From Zizania palustris (taxonomy: Eukaryota > Streptophyta > Magnoliopsida > Poales > Poaceae): a stretch of DNA of 64,000 nucleotides. The notes beneath the pieces were generated by a model. It was not told the DNA's origin and did not search any database. It saw nothing but the letters and a program-made list of their open reading frames with translations. Position numbers and translations under genes: made by a program. Shown piece after piece: positions 1 through 11,860 of the stretch (position 1 is the stretch's first letter; every line of letters starts with the position of its first letter). The stretch spans positions 22,506,162-22,570,161 of the forward strand of contig JAAALK010000287.1 of NCBI GenBank assembly GCA_019279435.1, given 5' to 3'.

Positions 1-150
1 TAAATGAGCGATATTTTAGTCATTATACACATCAATAAATGTTTTAGCCTTTTTTTAGCTCTTGGATCCAAACAAGAGTGGCTAAAATTTTAGCTCATTT
101 TTTAGTCACTTTGTTTTAGCCCTTTGGATCCAAACATGTTCTTAAAAATT
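1..150. repeat. Fragment of a Tourist-like MITE, cut by the window start
   Basis: The stretch carries the words GGCTAAAATTTTAGC and TTTGGATCCAAACA near positions 65–145. The same words form the ends of the complete 344-bp element at 47530–47873. Only one end is visible, and the interior shows imperfect TTTTAGCC repeats. It is read as a truncated or diverged relative of that family. The low base complexity leaves the assignment tentative. Confidence 0.45.
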
Positions 151-1865
151 ATCTAAAAACTTGAATTTTATAATCTATTTTAATGTTTTGTTTAAATAAT
201 AATAATAATGTTTTTAACAGTTTAGCTTCAACAGTATTGTGAATATAAAATTTCTTTCAACGTTTATTTTTGCGGGCAAAACATAGAATGTCACCATCAT
301 TTTTTTCCAACCGGTAAAAAAGTAAGAGCGTTTCTACCGTTTTGTTCAGTAGTTGCATTGGTTTTCTACTTTATAATTCATGTTTTGCGATCTGCTGTTC
401 TTTTTCGTTTTTGTCTATTTATCGTGAATCGATTCGTTTTTGTGGTGATGAATCGTTTTTTTATCCACAACTATCAGTGAGATGCTCTGACGTCCCCACG
501 CTAGCTTAGCATAAATATCTCGTGCATCGATCGACCCGGGCGGCACGTGTGGAAGTGGCGGAGCGCCACTGTTTGGCACGCTTCCCACCTGCTGCCCCTG
601 CCAGTAAAGAGAAGAAGAAGACGACCGTACTCGGTACGTACGTCCTGCTGCAGCAGTGCGGTGCTGCCGGTGGCCGGCGACGGCGTGACGCACAAGCTGT
701 CGGCAGCTAGCTAGCGGCGCAGCTGCCGACGACGACGCATGACGCATCACCCCAAACACCGCCGGTCCCGACTAGATGCGACTCGTCTCACCTCGTAACG
801 TCATACTCTCTGTAGTCTAACACAGAGATCCGATGGCGCCGAATCTTTTCGATTGATTGCTCAGGTGAGCCCACTACACATGTGAAGCTTCTTTGGTATC
901 CATTAGATCTTAATCGTATGGTATAGAGGTGACGATTGTCCTCTGTAATCGATTAGATCGGTTATAGAGTATGTCAAATTGTTCCGATCATGCTCTCATC
1001 GACGACGCCGATGTTGATGACGATGGAGAGACAACCACACGTCGTCAAGTTAGGTTAGGCCACTTCGAAGTTACAAGAGGGTAAATCGCTAGGTAGTGTA
1101 GTAGTTGTAGCTCGGAGCAGACTAATAGCATGCATAATAAGCTGAATATAAATTAACAGAAGTGCATGGTGACAAGATATAATACAATAAATTGTATGTT
1201 GAGCTACCTGTTTTCACTATAGTTTCACATTGTCCTATCCTATAAATTATTGTTTATATTTTAAATTATATCTTAAGTAGATGTCCAATATAATTTCGTG
1301 TTTATATTAGTAAAAAGTATAGTTTACTATTATATTCAATTATCATGAAAGTTTGAATAACTCTGAATGATTCGTTGGGTGAATATTTTCACCCTAAACA
1401 ATGCTTTAATAATAGCATTATGACGCTCCCTCCAAAGTTAAAGCCAACGTTTCGGTAAGAGTTGTCAAAGTCCCTTGCAGACCAATGGTTCAGACCTAGC
1501 TAGATTGGAGCCCCCCTTCCTCTAAAGAGTTGTGAGGGTTGAAACTGCTTAGATCTGACGTTGAAACCATGGGCTCCATATTCCCTCCGATAAGACGTGT
1601 GCCTTACCCTGTTTATATGCAGTGTTTCTAAACTACCCCTATATATGTAATTCACTGTTCTACGCTATAATAGTAAGTTGTTCATAGGAATAAACTAGTA
1701 TTACCGTATTATTATTGTTACTGTTGTAGCAATTGCGTTAACTACAAACAAGTTTTTATGATAGAGGTGTAGAATATGGAACATGAACCTCGAAGGGTTC
1801 TTTCAAAGAGAGAGAGAGGGTTTTGTACTAGTTCGGGCCTCCCATGAGGGATAATAACCATGTGT
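150..1865. other. AT-rich intergenic DNA, no gene seen
   Basis: No reading frame here has plausible splice sites or recognisable protein similarity. Around 480–760 there is a GC-richer patch whose three overlapping short frames look like chance openings. A purine run follows a GGTTC/GAAGG word near 1785–1825. Nothing else is recognised. Confidence 0.5.
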
Positions 1866-1872
1866 CTAGTTT

Positions 1873-4720
1873 GTTGGACCGAAAATGGCGACCAGAGGGG
1901 GGGTGAATGGGAGCTTTTAAAAATTCAGGCTAAAAACAGCCTTCGGTTTTAATCCTGTCTTCTGTGGAACAGGCTTCGAACACTACCTTCGAAGGTCTGG
2001 TTCAGAGGTACTTCGACAGCTCCGAACGCAGACTTCGCAGGAGCAAAAGTTCGAAGCCAAGAAGACTTCGCTCCACTAACAACCCTTGAAAAACTACTCT
2101 GCCAAGTCAGTGCAGGCTCCGCACACAGAGTGCTTCGAGCAGGCTTCGCACTTCACCCTTCGCAAGAGTGGACAGCCCTCTGAGGACTTCGACCAAGTAC
2201 TTGGCAACAGCAACTGGTGCTGGGCTTCGTACACGAAGGTCTAAACGCACACACACGGACTTCGCTAAAGGCTTTGACACAAGAAGCACAACGGGCCTCG
2301 AACAGGGCTTCGCTAGTAAGCAGCGAGGTCTTGCCTCCTGTTACACAGAGTGACAGCACACTGAAAAACACACTTCGCACAGAAATAACCTTCGCCTAGC
2401 CAGGTTTCGGTGCACTATAACTAGCGAGGTATGTAACGCGAGCTCAAGCAAAAAGCACAGGAAGCAGGGCTTCGCTGCTTGAACAAGGAACACAAATAAA
2501 TTGAACTCTGGATGAATACAGCGAGGTATGTGGCTACAGGAGCTCAACAGTAAATGCTCAAAGTGTTAAATGTTACCTACCGAGCCCCCATATTTATAGC
2601 CCACAGTTCACCCAAAGGAAATGACTACTTTACCCCTAGGGTTTACAAAGGATTTGACTCTACAGAACTAAGGGGTACAAAAGGTAGTCCACCTTTATTC
2701 TGGAGGCTTCTCTGTCAGCTTTGCAGAGGGGACAGTGTCAGTCTTTTACAGAACAGACAGTGTCAGCCTTTGCAGTCTTTGACCTTTTGGAATCCTCCCT
2801 TCGCACGCGAGGGTGCGGTAGCTTCGGCGAGAAGCCTTGAGCCTGGTGGCCTTCGCTTCGCCGAAGATGGCCTCCGATACAGTGACGGTTTTGAGCCGAA
2901 CCCGTCAAAGCTCCTTGGGCCTTCGCACCAACACCTCCGGAGTGGACCACCATGGCTTCGCAGCTTCACCCAGCTCGAACTCCGTCAGTCCGTGTACCGA
3001 AGCGATGCAGGCCGAAGCACCTCAAGTCAACCTTGCTCCGGAGCTAGCCTCGCTCCGAAGCCTTCCTCACTCCGAAGCCCCACCTTCGGAGTACCACCCT
3101 TCGAAGTCCCTCCTTCGTCCAAGGCCTCCGCATGAAGCATTCCATGAGCCCTTCGTCGCACTGTCTCTCCCCGAGCACACTCCTCGATGAGCCTCACCCG
3201 GACCATGCCTTCGATGCGCCTCGACTTCTGAGACCTTCGTCGGGTACCTTCGAATGTCTCCCTCCGGAGCACACTTCGAACACCTTGCCTCCGCAGAGGA
3301 CTTGTTCCAACCAACTCCGAAGTCACTCCATTCGGAGTACCTTCGAAGTGCCTCACCTCCGAGGACTTTGTCTCGGAGTACCTTCAGTCGGAGCCACACT
3401 CCGCACTCTCTGCCTTCACCTGGCACGCCTCGACCCGAGGACCGACCCGGACCACCTTCGTAGCCACCGTGACAGAGCTCCCCGCTCCCCTGGCATCAAG
3501 CCTCCCGCTCGACCCAGGTTCACCTGCTGCGAACCTTGTCCGTCGCCTCCGAAGTCCCTGCGCACCACCGACAAGCAGACAAGTGTTTCCAGTACTCCGG
3601 AGACCTCTCCGGGTTAGCAACCTCCGGTACACACTCCGGTGTACCGCCCAAAGTACCGAACCCTTCGGTACAAACGCAGTCATCGTGTACTGTCGGACCC
3701 CTCCGACAGGCACACTCCGCTGCAGCAGCTGCAGCAAGCAACCACCAAACATCCTTCGGTGAAACCACCTCCGATCACCTTCGGAGGTCCATCCTCCGAA
3801 CCCCCTTCGGAGCTACCCTTCGAACAGAGGGTAAAAGCCTGTCAATCACTCATCACAAGCACCGAAACCAACCCTTGGTTTCTCACAGTTCATAGTGATT
3901 TTGGCATAAAATTGCCTTTGTGGGGTTTGTCCCTATTACAAGGATGATGCCCTGCTTTTATAGGCAAGAAAGTAAATGAAATGACCCCTTTATCCTCTAC
4001 ATACCATGGGCTTGTAGGGGCAAAAGGGAACAAAACTAGACTACTTTACATGCAGCTTTACAGACGTGGTAGATATACATCGTTTCAGGGGCATAGACCC
4101 CCGGTATGGCTATTTGTACTGTAGTGGTACTGAGATATTTTATCCTCTGGGGCGAAGTGCCTACCAGAGGGTATTTGTTGCAGATCACTGGAGAGGGCTT
4201 CGAAGGGAGCTCCGAAGAGAACTCCGAAGAGGGCCTCGAAGAGGGCTACAGAGGGGTCCTTGGGGGGACCAGAGGTTTGTCTTGATCTTGCGGTTTCTTG
4301 AGGTAGTATCCGGAGTGATCTCTACCGGAGGGGCGCGGGGGCCTGGCTATAGGCCTCACCATCTTGGGAGACTTCGGGGCTCTACACCTCCGGAGGTTGG
4401 CGTCATTTGACCCCTTATTAAGGGAGAACTATTTCCCCCGACAGTTACTATAAATGCCCTCCTCTTTGCAGGATAGAGGAGATCAAACTCTAAAGGCATA
4501 GGCATAGAGGCATGGTCGGCGATGACCAGAGCAAGAGTGGGGTGCGCGATGAGGTCGGGGCATGGCTACTTGGCTAGGCACTTCGACATTCCATCAAACA
4601 TCTTGTGTGCGTAGGCAGCCATCATCTGCTGCCTGCCAAGTCACTGCTGACATGGCATTTTCTACATCAAAATCGAAGTCCGCATCAACCTAAACTATGT
4701 ACCTTTGGCCGAAAGGTGGA
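1873..4720. repeat. Unclassified repeat block packed with CTTCGAAG / CTCCGAAG words
   Basis: From about 1873 (TGTTGGACCGAAAATGG, followed by a run of G and GTGAATGGG) to about 4720 the DNA is dominated by degenerate TTCG-, TCGAAG- and CTCCGAAG-type words on both strands. They are densest at 2780–3840 and 4195–4260. Several 60–190-residue frames (for example 2554–3135 and 3132–3617) arise only because these words lack stop codons, so they are not called as genes. Two spots read like mobile-element regulatory DNA: TATTTATAGCCCACAG near 2590 and TTTTATAGGCAAG near 3956. The TG at 1874 could be an LTR start, but no matching long repeat, primer-binding site or terminal inverted repeat was found. 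It could be a nonautonomous LTR element, a Helitron-like element or a decayed DNA transposon. Confidence 0.45.
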
Positions 4721-6239
4721 GTGAGCCGGTTTTAAAAATTGTGGGGGTCATTTAAACGGAAAAATAGTTTATGGGTTATTCAAACTTTCGCGATAGTTGA
4801 AGGTAGTAAACTATACAATTTCCTTTATATTATTAGGGATTTTACATATAAAATGTCTTTTAAACAACTTTCATGTTTGGTTATTTTAGCGATCCATAAA
4901 ATCTTCCTTTCATCGTTTCTTTATGAGAATAATTCTCGTTCCTTATTCAGTATGATTGAGTCATCAATGATATAAGAGATAGAATAGAAAGAGAGATACG
5001 GAGATTTGACAAATAGAATATAGAAACATAATATTGAGACTGTATCAAAAAGTAACGTGATTTAGATATTATTTTTTTTTAAAAAAAACTCATGTATAAT
5101 AATATTGAAAGCTACTCCCTACGATGTACAAATAATAGTCGTTTTGATTTTTATTGAGAGTGTATAAATATTAGTCGCTCCGTCAATCGAAACGTTTGTC
5201 ACTTTAATTGTTCTCTTCTTTTGAAGCGTTTCTACAATAAAAAACACAAAAAATAAACGTTGCCAAATGAGATGTGGTCAATGAGAGTTGAGTATAGGCT
5301 TCATAACCAGTTGAGACAACCCTTATAACTTTATTTAACATCACCTTGGTACGTGTAATTCTGTTTAAATGACTAGTCTAATTTTTAGACGTTGTTCCAA
5401 AACTTACGGTTTGGATCAGTGGCCCACAAGTCAGCGAGATGAAGAGACTACATCGCTGGCCCTGGCCGGCTCTGTGGGGTTGCTTGGAGTAGAAGCATGG
5501 CGACAGCACGCTTTCCGGCTTCCCCAACTCTGGCACTGGCACCTTCCGTTCTTGCAAGTGCGGCGATACCATAAATGCACGTTTTATTATCGTCGGAAAA
5601 AACATGTCTCCACCGATGCAGGCGCAGCAAGCAAAATCAGAACTAACCAGTTCGAGGAGTTGACATGCGTGAGGAAAAGCAAGGTGTTTTTCGATGGTCA
5701 ACTGGTGCCATCAATTTGCCTGCAGCTAGCAGCCTAAAGCCTAAAAAATCGGAGCTCGGTTGGCGGTTGCACCAGCCACTGCACCGGCTCGGCTAGCTTC
5801 GCTCGTTTTCTTTCTTTTCCTCCAGGTTTACTGCGTGTTTCACACTTTCACTGGTCTCGCGGGTTTTGTACGAATCTGTCGTACCGATGAACTGTTCCTC
5901 CTTTAGCTCAGCTGACCGGGCAGTGTGCAGTGCGCCAGTGAGCTCCATTTCCAACAATGCGGCCGGCTCGGGACGCATGGTTCACGAGCGCGGAAAACAC
6001 GCCATATATATTTATTAGGGTGTCATGTAAAAAAGAATATAATGTAACAATGTTTTTTTTAAAAAAAGATAAAAAATAAAGAAATTATACATTAATTAAG
6101 ATATCGTTTCGATGCAAGATCAAAAGTAGAGATGAAAAATGAATGGTTAAGAGAAGGATAAAAGAAGAATAGAAAAATATAAAAAATTTACTATAAGCCC
6201 ACGCGCTAAAAAATCGGTATTGAAAAAATGGTCGATAGT
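4720..6239. other. Intergenic DNA with a Stowaway-like fragment
   Basis: AT-rich sequence. At 5113–5235 there are words typical of a decayed Stowaway end (CTACTCCCTACGATG, then GTCGCTCCGTC). The 122-residue frame at 5369–5737 and its antisense partners have no recognised similarity and no supporting splice or poly(A) context. No gene is called. Confidence 0.4.
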
Positions 6240-6764
6240 AGGGATGGCAATCGTACCCGACTATCCGTTTACCCACGGGTAAAAACCCTATTAGGGTCAG
6301 ATTTATTCTTAATTTTGTACCCGACGGATAAACGAGTACGGATATTAACTATTCATACCCGTTTACCCGATTACCCGATTATACTAAATATAAAAGCCCC
6401 GAGAACACTTCTACTTCCCGCGAGCCACCCTGAAACCACGTCGGTGCCTGCCCCCACACCTCCCTGCTCTGGCGCCTACCCCACGTGTCCCTACGTCGAT
6501 CCGGTTCCTGCCTCGCGCTAGCTCCCCGCATGGCTGCACATCATCCCAGCTCTCCGTGCGTCGCCCCGACTCTTTGTGTATCGCCCCGAGCAAACCGGCT
6601 ACTTGCATTGCCATCCCAGCCCCCAAGCAGACCCACCACGTGTTGCCCTATGCCGGCTCTCCCGCCGCCGTGGCCGGTCCTGTCCGAGTTTATACCTGTT
6701 GAGTAAACGGATACGAGTATAGGTATGTACTACTCATTCCTATTATACCCGATTACCATACCTA
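6239..6764. mobile_element. Nonautonomous Ac-like (hAT) element with CCCGATTACCC-type internal repeats
   Basis: The left end reads TAGGGATGGCAATCGTACCC and the right end reads GATTACCATACCTA. These are imperfect inverted repeats of each other and resemble the TAGGGATG start of Ac/Ds elements. The terminal 150 bp at each side hold repeats of (T)ACCCG and GTTTACCCG, a typical hAT subterminal arrangement. The middle (about 6400–6690) is GC-rich and has no recognised transposase. No convincing 8-bp target duplication was found, so the exact ends are uncertain. Confidence 0.5.
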
Positions 6765-9333
6765 GCCTATAAAGACACTGTCTTTCTTACGTTACTAAGA
6801 TTATAATGTAAGACACATTAAAACATGTTACTAACATCTAAGAAAACTGCGGTAGCAACTGTACAGCCTCGTTTAAAGGCAAAGCTGCATGTATGTTTCC
6901 CGATAAAGTGGCGTACGTTTCATGATGGGATAGTGGCCGGCAAAGCGTGAATTGTCACAGCGAAATCACATGTTAACGCAAACGAGATGGCGATCAGCAC
7001 ATGAGGTAGGAGGAGGCCATAGATCAAGCACTTTATCAGCTGTAAACTGTACGAGCGAGCTAATCGGACGAATCCAGCACTTATCGATGTTTGAAACGCT
7101 GGTAGCGAGTCTATCAGTATTCTAAACGCCGATAGAGCGTTGGAAACGCTGATAGAGCGCTCTGTCGACGGTTGCGTTGGAGCCACCCGATTAGCTTAAA
7201 TCATTCGATGAACTACTGATTTATGGCCTAAATCTCTAGATTGACGTTTGAAATACCGATAGAAGGTTAGTTCTATAATTTTTCAAAAATATGTACCAGA
7301 TTTGGAATTTGGTTTAAAAATGTGCCATTTCAAAATAAAAATCAAAACCTGATTGGGCAAAGAGCTCTATATTATATTCTGCACGGGCCAAAATATCAGT
7401 TTTGGCCCAATCCATTCACGCTCTTCCGGGTTTTGAATGCTCCACGAATAGCAATCCTGGTATGTGCCACTGTTTCTTAATTTATGTTTCAAAGTGTCAT
7501 TTCTGGTTGCAATCTGTTAGGTATATATGATGTTTCCTTTTTATCCTCAAAATACTTTTGCTGGTCACACGAGTTGCAAATCCCTAGTTATTTGTTCAGA
7601 ATCAAATCAATTTTTTCCTTATATGCGAACAAGAGTAGATGTTTTTCATGTCAGAGATATTGAGAAAAGTTAAGAACTCCTTTTCCTTTGGAACAAAGTT
7701 TTTTTAAATAAATTTTAAAGGATTTAGTGCAATTCATGTAAAAATCCTGTAAAATTCCTGAGCCTTAATTAGTGTTATTCATGTGAGAGATAATAGGAAA
7801 CTCACCAACCATCCAATCTAAACATAGTTCTAAGAGCTAAATAGGAAATGGATCATGCAGCGGTGGATCCATTTACCGATGGATATGCCACGTCGAAATC
7901 TTATAGCAATATTTTTAAATTAAATAAATAAATAATAATAATATGACAAGTCCTAAATTAAAAGATTAAATTTGAACTTGTATAAATATAAATAGTTTAA
8001 ACATTATACTACCTCTTCAAAATTTGCATATATAATTCGATAAAATAATTTTATTATTAAGTAAATAATTATTAAATTTACACCGTAATAAAATATTAAA
8101 GCGGTGAATAATATGATAATTTTTTCATTAAAAAATTAATTTATAAATTTGTATAAATATAGATAGTTCACAATAGAGTCATACTACTTTCGTTATAATA
8201 TATTCACAAACAACATTTACAAATGTTTAATTCAGTTTAGTCACTAAATACAACCTAGAATAATCATAAAAACCTAGCAGTCACCCATGCTGCGCAACGG
8301 TGAAAATAAAAAGACAATAAATATGTTGAACATGAAAAAATTCTCCATCCCCTCCGCCGCCCGGAGCGCCCCGCTGCTTGTAGCCTTCCTCGCCGCCCGG
8401 AGCCCCCTCTCGCTTGAAGCTCCCCACCGGCCGACCCCCCCCCCCCCCCCCCCGCCGCCACTCGGAGCCAAACTCTTTACAGTGGCAAATGATCGAACCT
8501 ACATTTTTTGGTGGCAAATGATCAATTTCGTTAAATTATAGTACGACAATACATGACAGGTATTAAAAGTTTAACGTAGGTAGCATGCATGGCAGGAGCA
8601 ACCATACAAGGCAAGGAACATAATCACTTGATACGTGAGCCATACAAGGCAAGGAGCACAATTATATATATTTGATCCCCACACATTTAAGAATTTCTTA
8701 ATTACTATTTTTTCCATTTATTCTCATTGGACTTCAATATTTCTATAAGATATGGTTCATGCAAAGATACAAACTTTTGCCAGTTTGTTTATGTGCATAT
8801 TTAATGGTGACAATCTGTTTCTTCTACAAGATATTTGTTCCCTAAATTCACGACATGATAAAAACTAAAAGACAATAAATGAGCTAAATTTGAAAATAAA
8901 AACAATTATATTATTAGTCATAAATAAAACCAATACAATGTACCTAGTCCAAGTCAATTTACAAGCCCCCGCTCGCCACCGAAGACCCTGCCTGCCACCA
9001 CCGTTGAAGCCCCCTATTATAGAATAGGCTTCTGTATAATAGAACTCACGTTATGAGCTTCTCTAAAATAACATTTTTGAGGATGATCAATCGCTACTAT
9101 AGTACTTTCGAGTAGTTTTTTTTATTTTCAAGACATTTTTACCCCTCTCGCTCTTGTCCCCGCTCCTGTCCACCTCCCCTCCGCTCCCCGCGCAGCCAAC
9201 CCCCTCCAGTGCAAACGGCCTCTCCGGAGCACGCGGCCCCCCACACCCGCGCCCCTCTGCATTTTTTTTGTTGATTCGTATCACTCCTCAAGTTAGCCCC
9301 ACAACCTTTCATTTTTTTTCCTTAACTGATGGC
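6764..9333. other. AT-rich intergenic DNA with homopolymer and low-complexity runs
   Basis: No gene is recognised. The segment has TATA/AATAA-rich sequence at 7900–8200, a run of about 19 C residues near 8435–8453, and proline/glycine-coding patches at 8340–8470 and 9150–9260. All look like low complexity rather than exons. A short direct repeat (CATACAAGGCAAGGA) occurs near 8603 and 8640. Confidence 0.45.
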
Positions 9334-10170
9334 TTAGATAGTGCCAATGATCCATAATATTATGTTTGATCCTCTTAGGCCACCTTTCCACAATCCAAGT
9401 TTTGAAACCAGATTTTTGAAGCCACATATTTTCGAACATAACCCCCCCTTTGCCCTCGTATTTTGTCTATCCAAGTTAACCATGAGAGGACTATGATCTG
9501 ACTCCACTCTAGGTAAGGTTTGAACCAAGGATCTAGGGAAAAAATTCTCCCTGTCGGCTGACATCAAAACTCTATCTAAAACCTCTCTATTAGGGATTTT
9601 ATGTTTGTTGGTTCATGTGAACTTACTATCCACATTATGTAGCTCCCTGAGCTCCATATTAGAAATAAACTAATCAAAGGATTTCATCCATTTTTCATTG
9701 GGCACTCCCTTGGACTTTTCTTGAGGACATATGATGAGATTAAAATCACCCCCTAACATGATAGAAATCTGTTGATTTCTCAATTTATCAGACAACTCCT
9801 GTAAGAAGCGCCCTTTCTGTGCATCATGGGCAGGGCCATATACATTGACCAATTCCCAGCTGCAGTTATCAACTCTCATATTCATGATCACACTCAAATA
9901 GAATTCACCCTGATCGATGTTTACAATGTCCACCTTTTCTAGATTCACCCCAAGAAGAAGCCCCCCGAACGACCAATGGAAGGCTTGGTGAGCCAAAAGA
10001 AATCTCTATTATTACAAAAAAATCCAATTCTCTTTACTTAAAATTCTCCTTCATGGTTTCTTGAATGTAGACTAAATCACACATGTGTTTGTTCATTATC
10101 TTAGCCACAGGACGTTTTCTCCCCCCCCCCCGCTACCAAACCCTCTCACATTCCAAATAAGAATTTTCAT
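9334..10170 (-). mobile_element. Decayed LINE (L1-type) endonuclease domain
   Basis: Read on the minus strand, a start near 10170 gives MKILIWNVRGFG, the usual opening of plant LINE ORF2. A frame at 9670–9996 then carries the apurinic-type endonuclease signatures VNVYGP and GGDFN, and 9334–9567 carries a late ESDHSP-type motif. The pieces lie in different frames with stops between them, and one break falls at a C-homopolymer near 10121. No reverse transcriptase domain is seen downstream. The EEP nuclease in intact relatives nicks target DNA for target-primed reverse transcription. This copy is 5'-proximal, broken and presumably inactive. Confidence 0.75.
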
Positions 10171-11860
10171 AGATGACCAGTATTAGTAGAAGCCTCCAGA
10201 ATCAGTCCCCCCTTATCTATATCCCCAGCTAACTGAACTAGAGAGCCACTAGCATTGTTAACATCAATCATATCCTTTATCTGGGATTCTTGGTTATTGA
10301 TGCTTTTTGTTTTGCTATACAGATTAAGGCTCAGGCTGGTTCCTTAGCTTTTCAGGCGTCAATAGTTTTAGTAATTTCAGATTCAAAATTACCTAGTACA
10401 ACACCAGAATCAAGTACAACTTTCGCAAGAAAAATAGAATTAACTTTTTAAAAAGATGTGAATTTGGAAGTACCTGAAATGTCATTTATGTGTCCTGCTC
10501 TCCGTTGAGAACTTAAACTCTCACATAATTTCAAAACTTGATGCCAATATAGAAATATGCTAAAAGACGGTGACTAAAACAAAATCCCGTATCTATTAAT
10601 GAGACAATAACCAAATTTTCCTAATAAACAATGGTGGGCTTGGACCAGCCTTGCGACTTGCACGGCGCGCACGTGGGAGCGTGGGACAAGTCGGACACTG
10701 CGATCGGGCTCTCTCCAGCAGAATCTTCCTGCCGCCATCATCCGGGCCCACTTCGTTTTTTAATTAAAAACTTTAGAATATTGTTCGCTCTGTTTTCTTA
10801 TTATAAAGCAAGTTGGTTTTCAAGACAAAATTTTTAGATTTAAAAAAATTTAAAAATACAACCCAATATTTAAAATATTAAATAAATATATTTCAGTATA
10901 AATTTATAAAAATTAAATAACTTAAAAGTATTGTACTCCTGGTCCTAACTTAAATAATTTGGCTTTAGGTCCCGTTAGATTAACGGAGAGATCTGGATAA
11001 TTGACCGTTTGTTCATGTCGCACTGAACAGTTTAAGGCTCTAGAAACACGGTTTTTTGATAAACTACCGTATTTTAAAAACTATATTATACTATGTTCAT
11101 GATAATACCATAGTTTTGAAAAAGTACTTCATATTAAAGTTTTCAATAGTGTAGATTGGATACAGTATTTATAATACTACAGTTTACTTTACATAGATTT
11201 TAGATGGAGTATAATACTGTAGTATTGCTCAATACTGCAGTATTGCTTCCAAAACTACAAAAAATTTTGTTTCCAAGTGAGGCCTAATATTTGAAATTTG
11301 AAATGAATATTTTAATAATTTAAACTCCGTTTGTTCTTGTCGCACTGAACAGTTTAATATTTGAAATTTGAAATGAATATTTTAATAATTTAAACTAACT
11401 GATTTTAGAAGCTGTAACAAACTGGCACTGGCCGGAGCTGGGGATCTGATAGTGGGGTTGCTCAGTTGCTCGATGTCACTCGCCGCGGTCGCCGGCGTCC
11501 GTTCAATCTAACGGCTACGGCAAGCAGCGGGACGCGACACCGGCGTCCGGTGGTCACCATCGGGGGCGATTCGGTCATTCCCGCTGCTGCTGCCGCCGTC
11601 GTGGTGGTTTCTCCCCAACTCCACCGTATCCACGCCGCCAGCAACTTCGCCAGTCGCCAGTTCGCCACCACTCTTACCGCCTCCCGCGCTTTTTAAAGCT
11701 CTACTCCTCCTCCTCCCCGAACCCATCGCCGGCTCCGTGAGCGCGCGTCTCCCTCCTCTCGCCGCATGGGCCCCGGGGCCCTATCCGGGAGAACCGCCAC
11801 CGCACCAACCGGTTGGTGGTGCGCGCCGTAGATCCCTCCGCCCGTGCCGCGCCAGATCCG
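10171..11860. other. Intergenic and presumed promoter region of the GH28 gene, with a 70-bp tandem duplication
   Basis: AT-rich sequence rises to GC-rich from about 11400 towards the gene start. A word of about 46 bp beginning TAATATTTGAAATTTG occurs at 11285 and again at 11355, with GTCGCACTGAACAGTTT between. That linker word also occurs near 11018. TTTTTAAAG at 11690 could serve as a TATA-like element, which is weak inference. The frames at 11462–11726 overlap on both strands in GC-rich leader DNA and are not called. Confidence 0.4.

Noticed and set aside
2554..3617. Overlapping 160–193-residue frames
   Set aside because: They arise from TTCG/CCGAAG word repeats, are open on both strands, and have no start context, splice sites or protein similarity.
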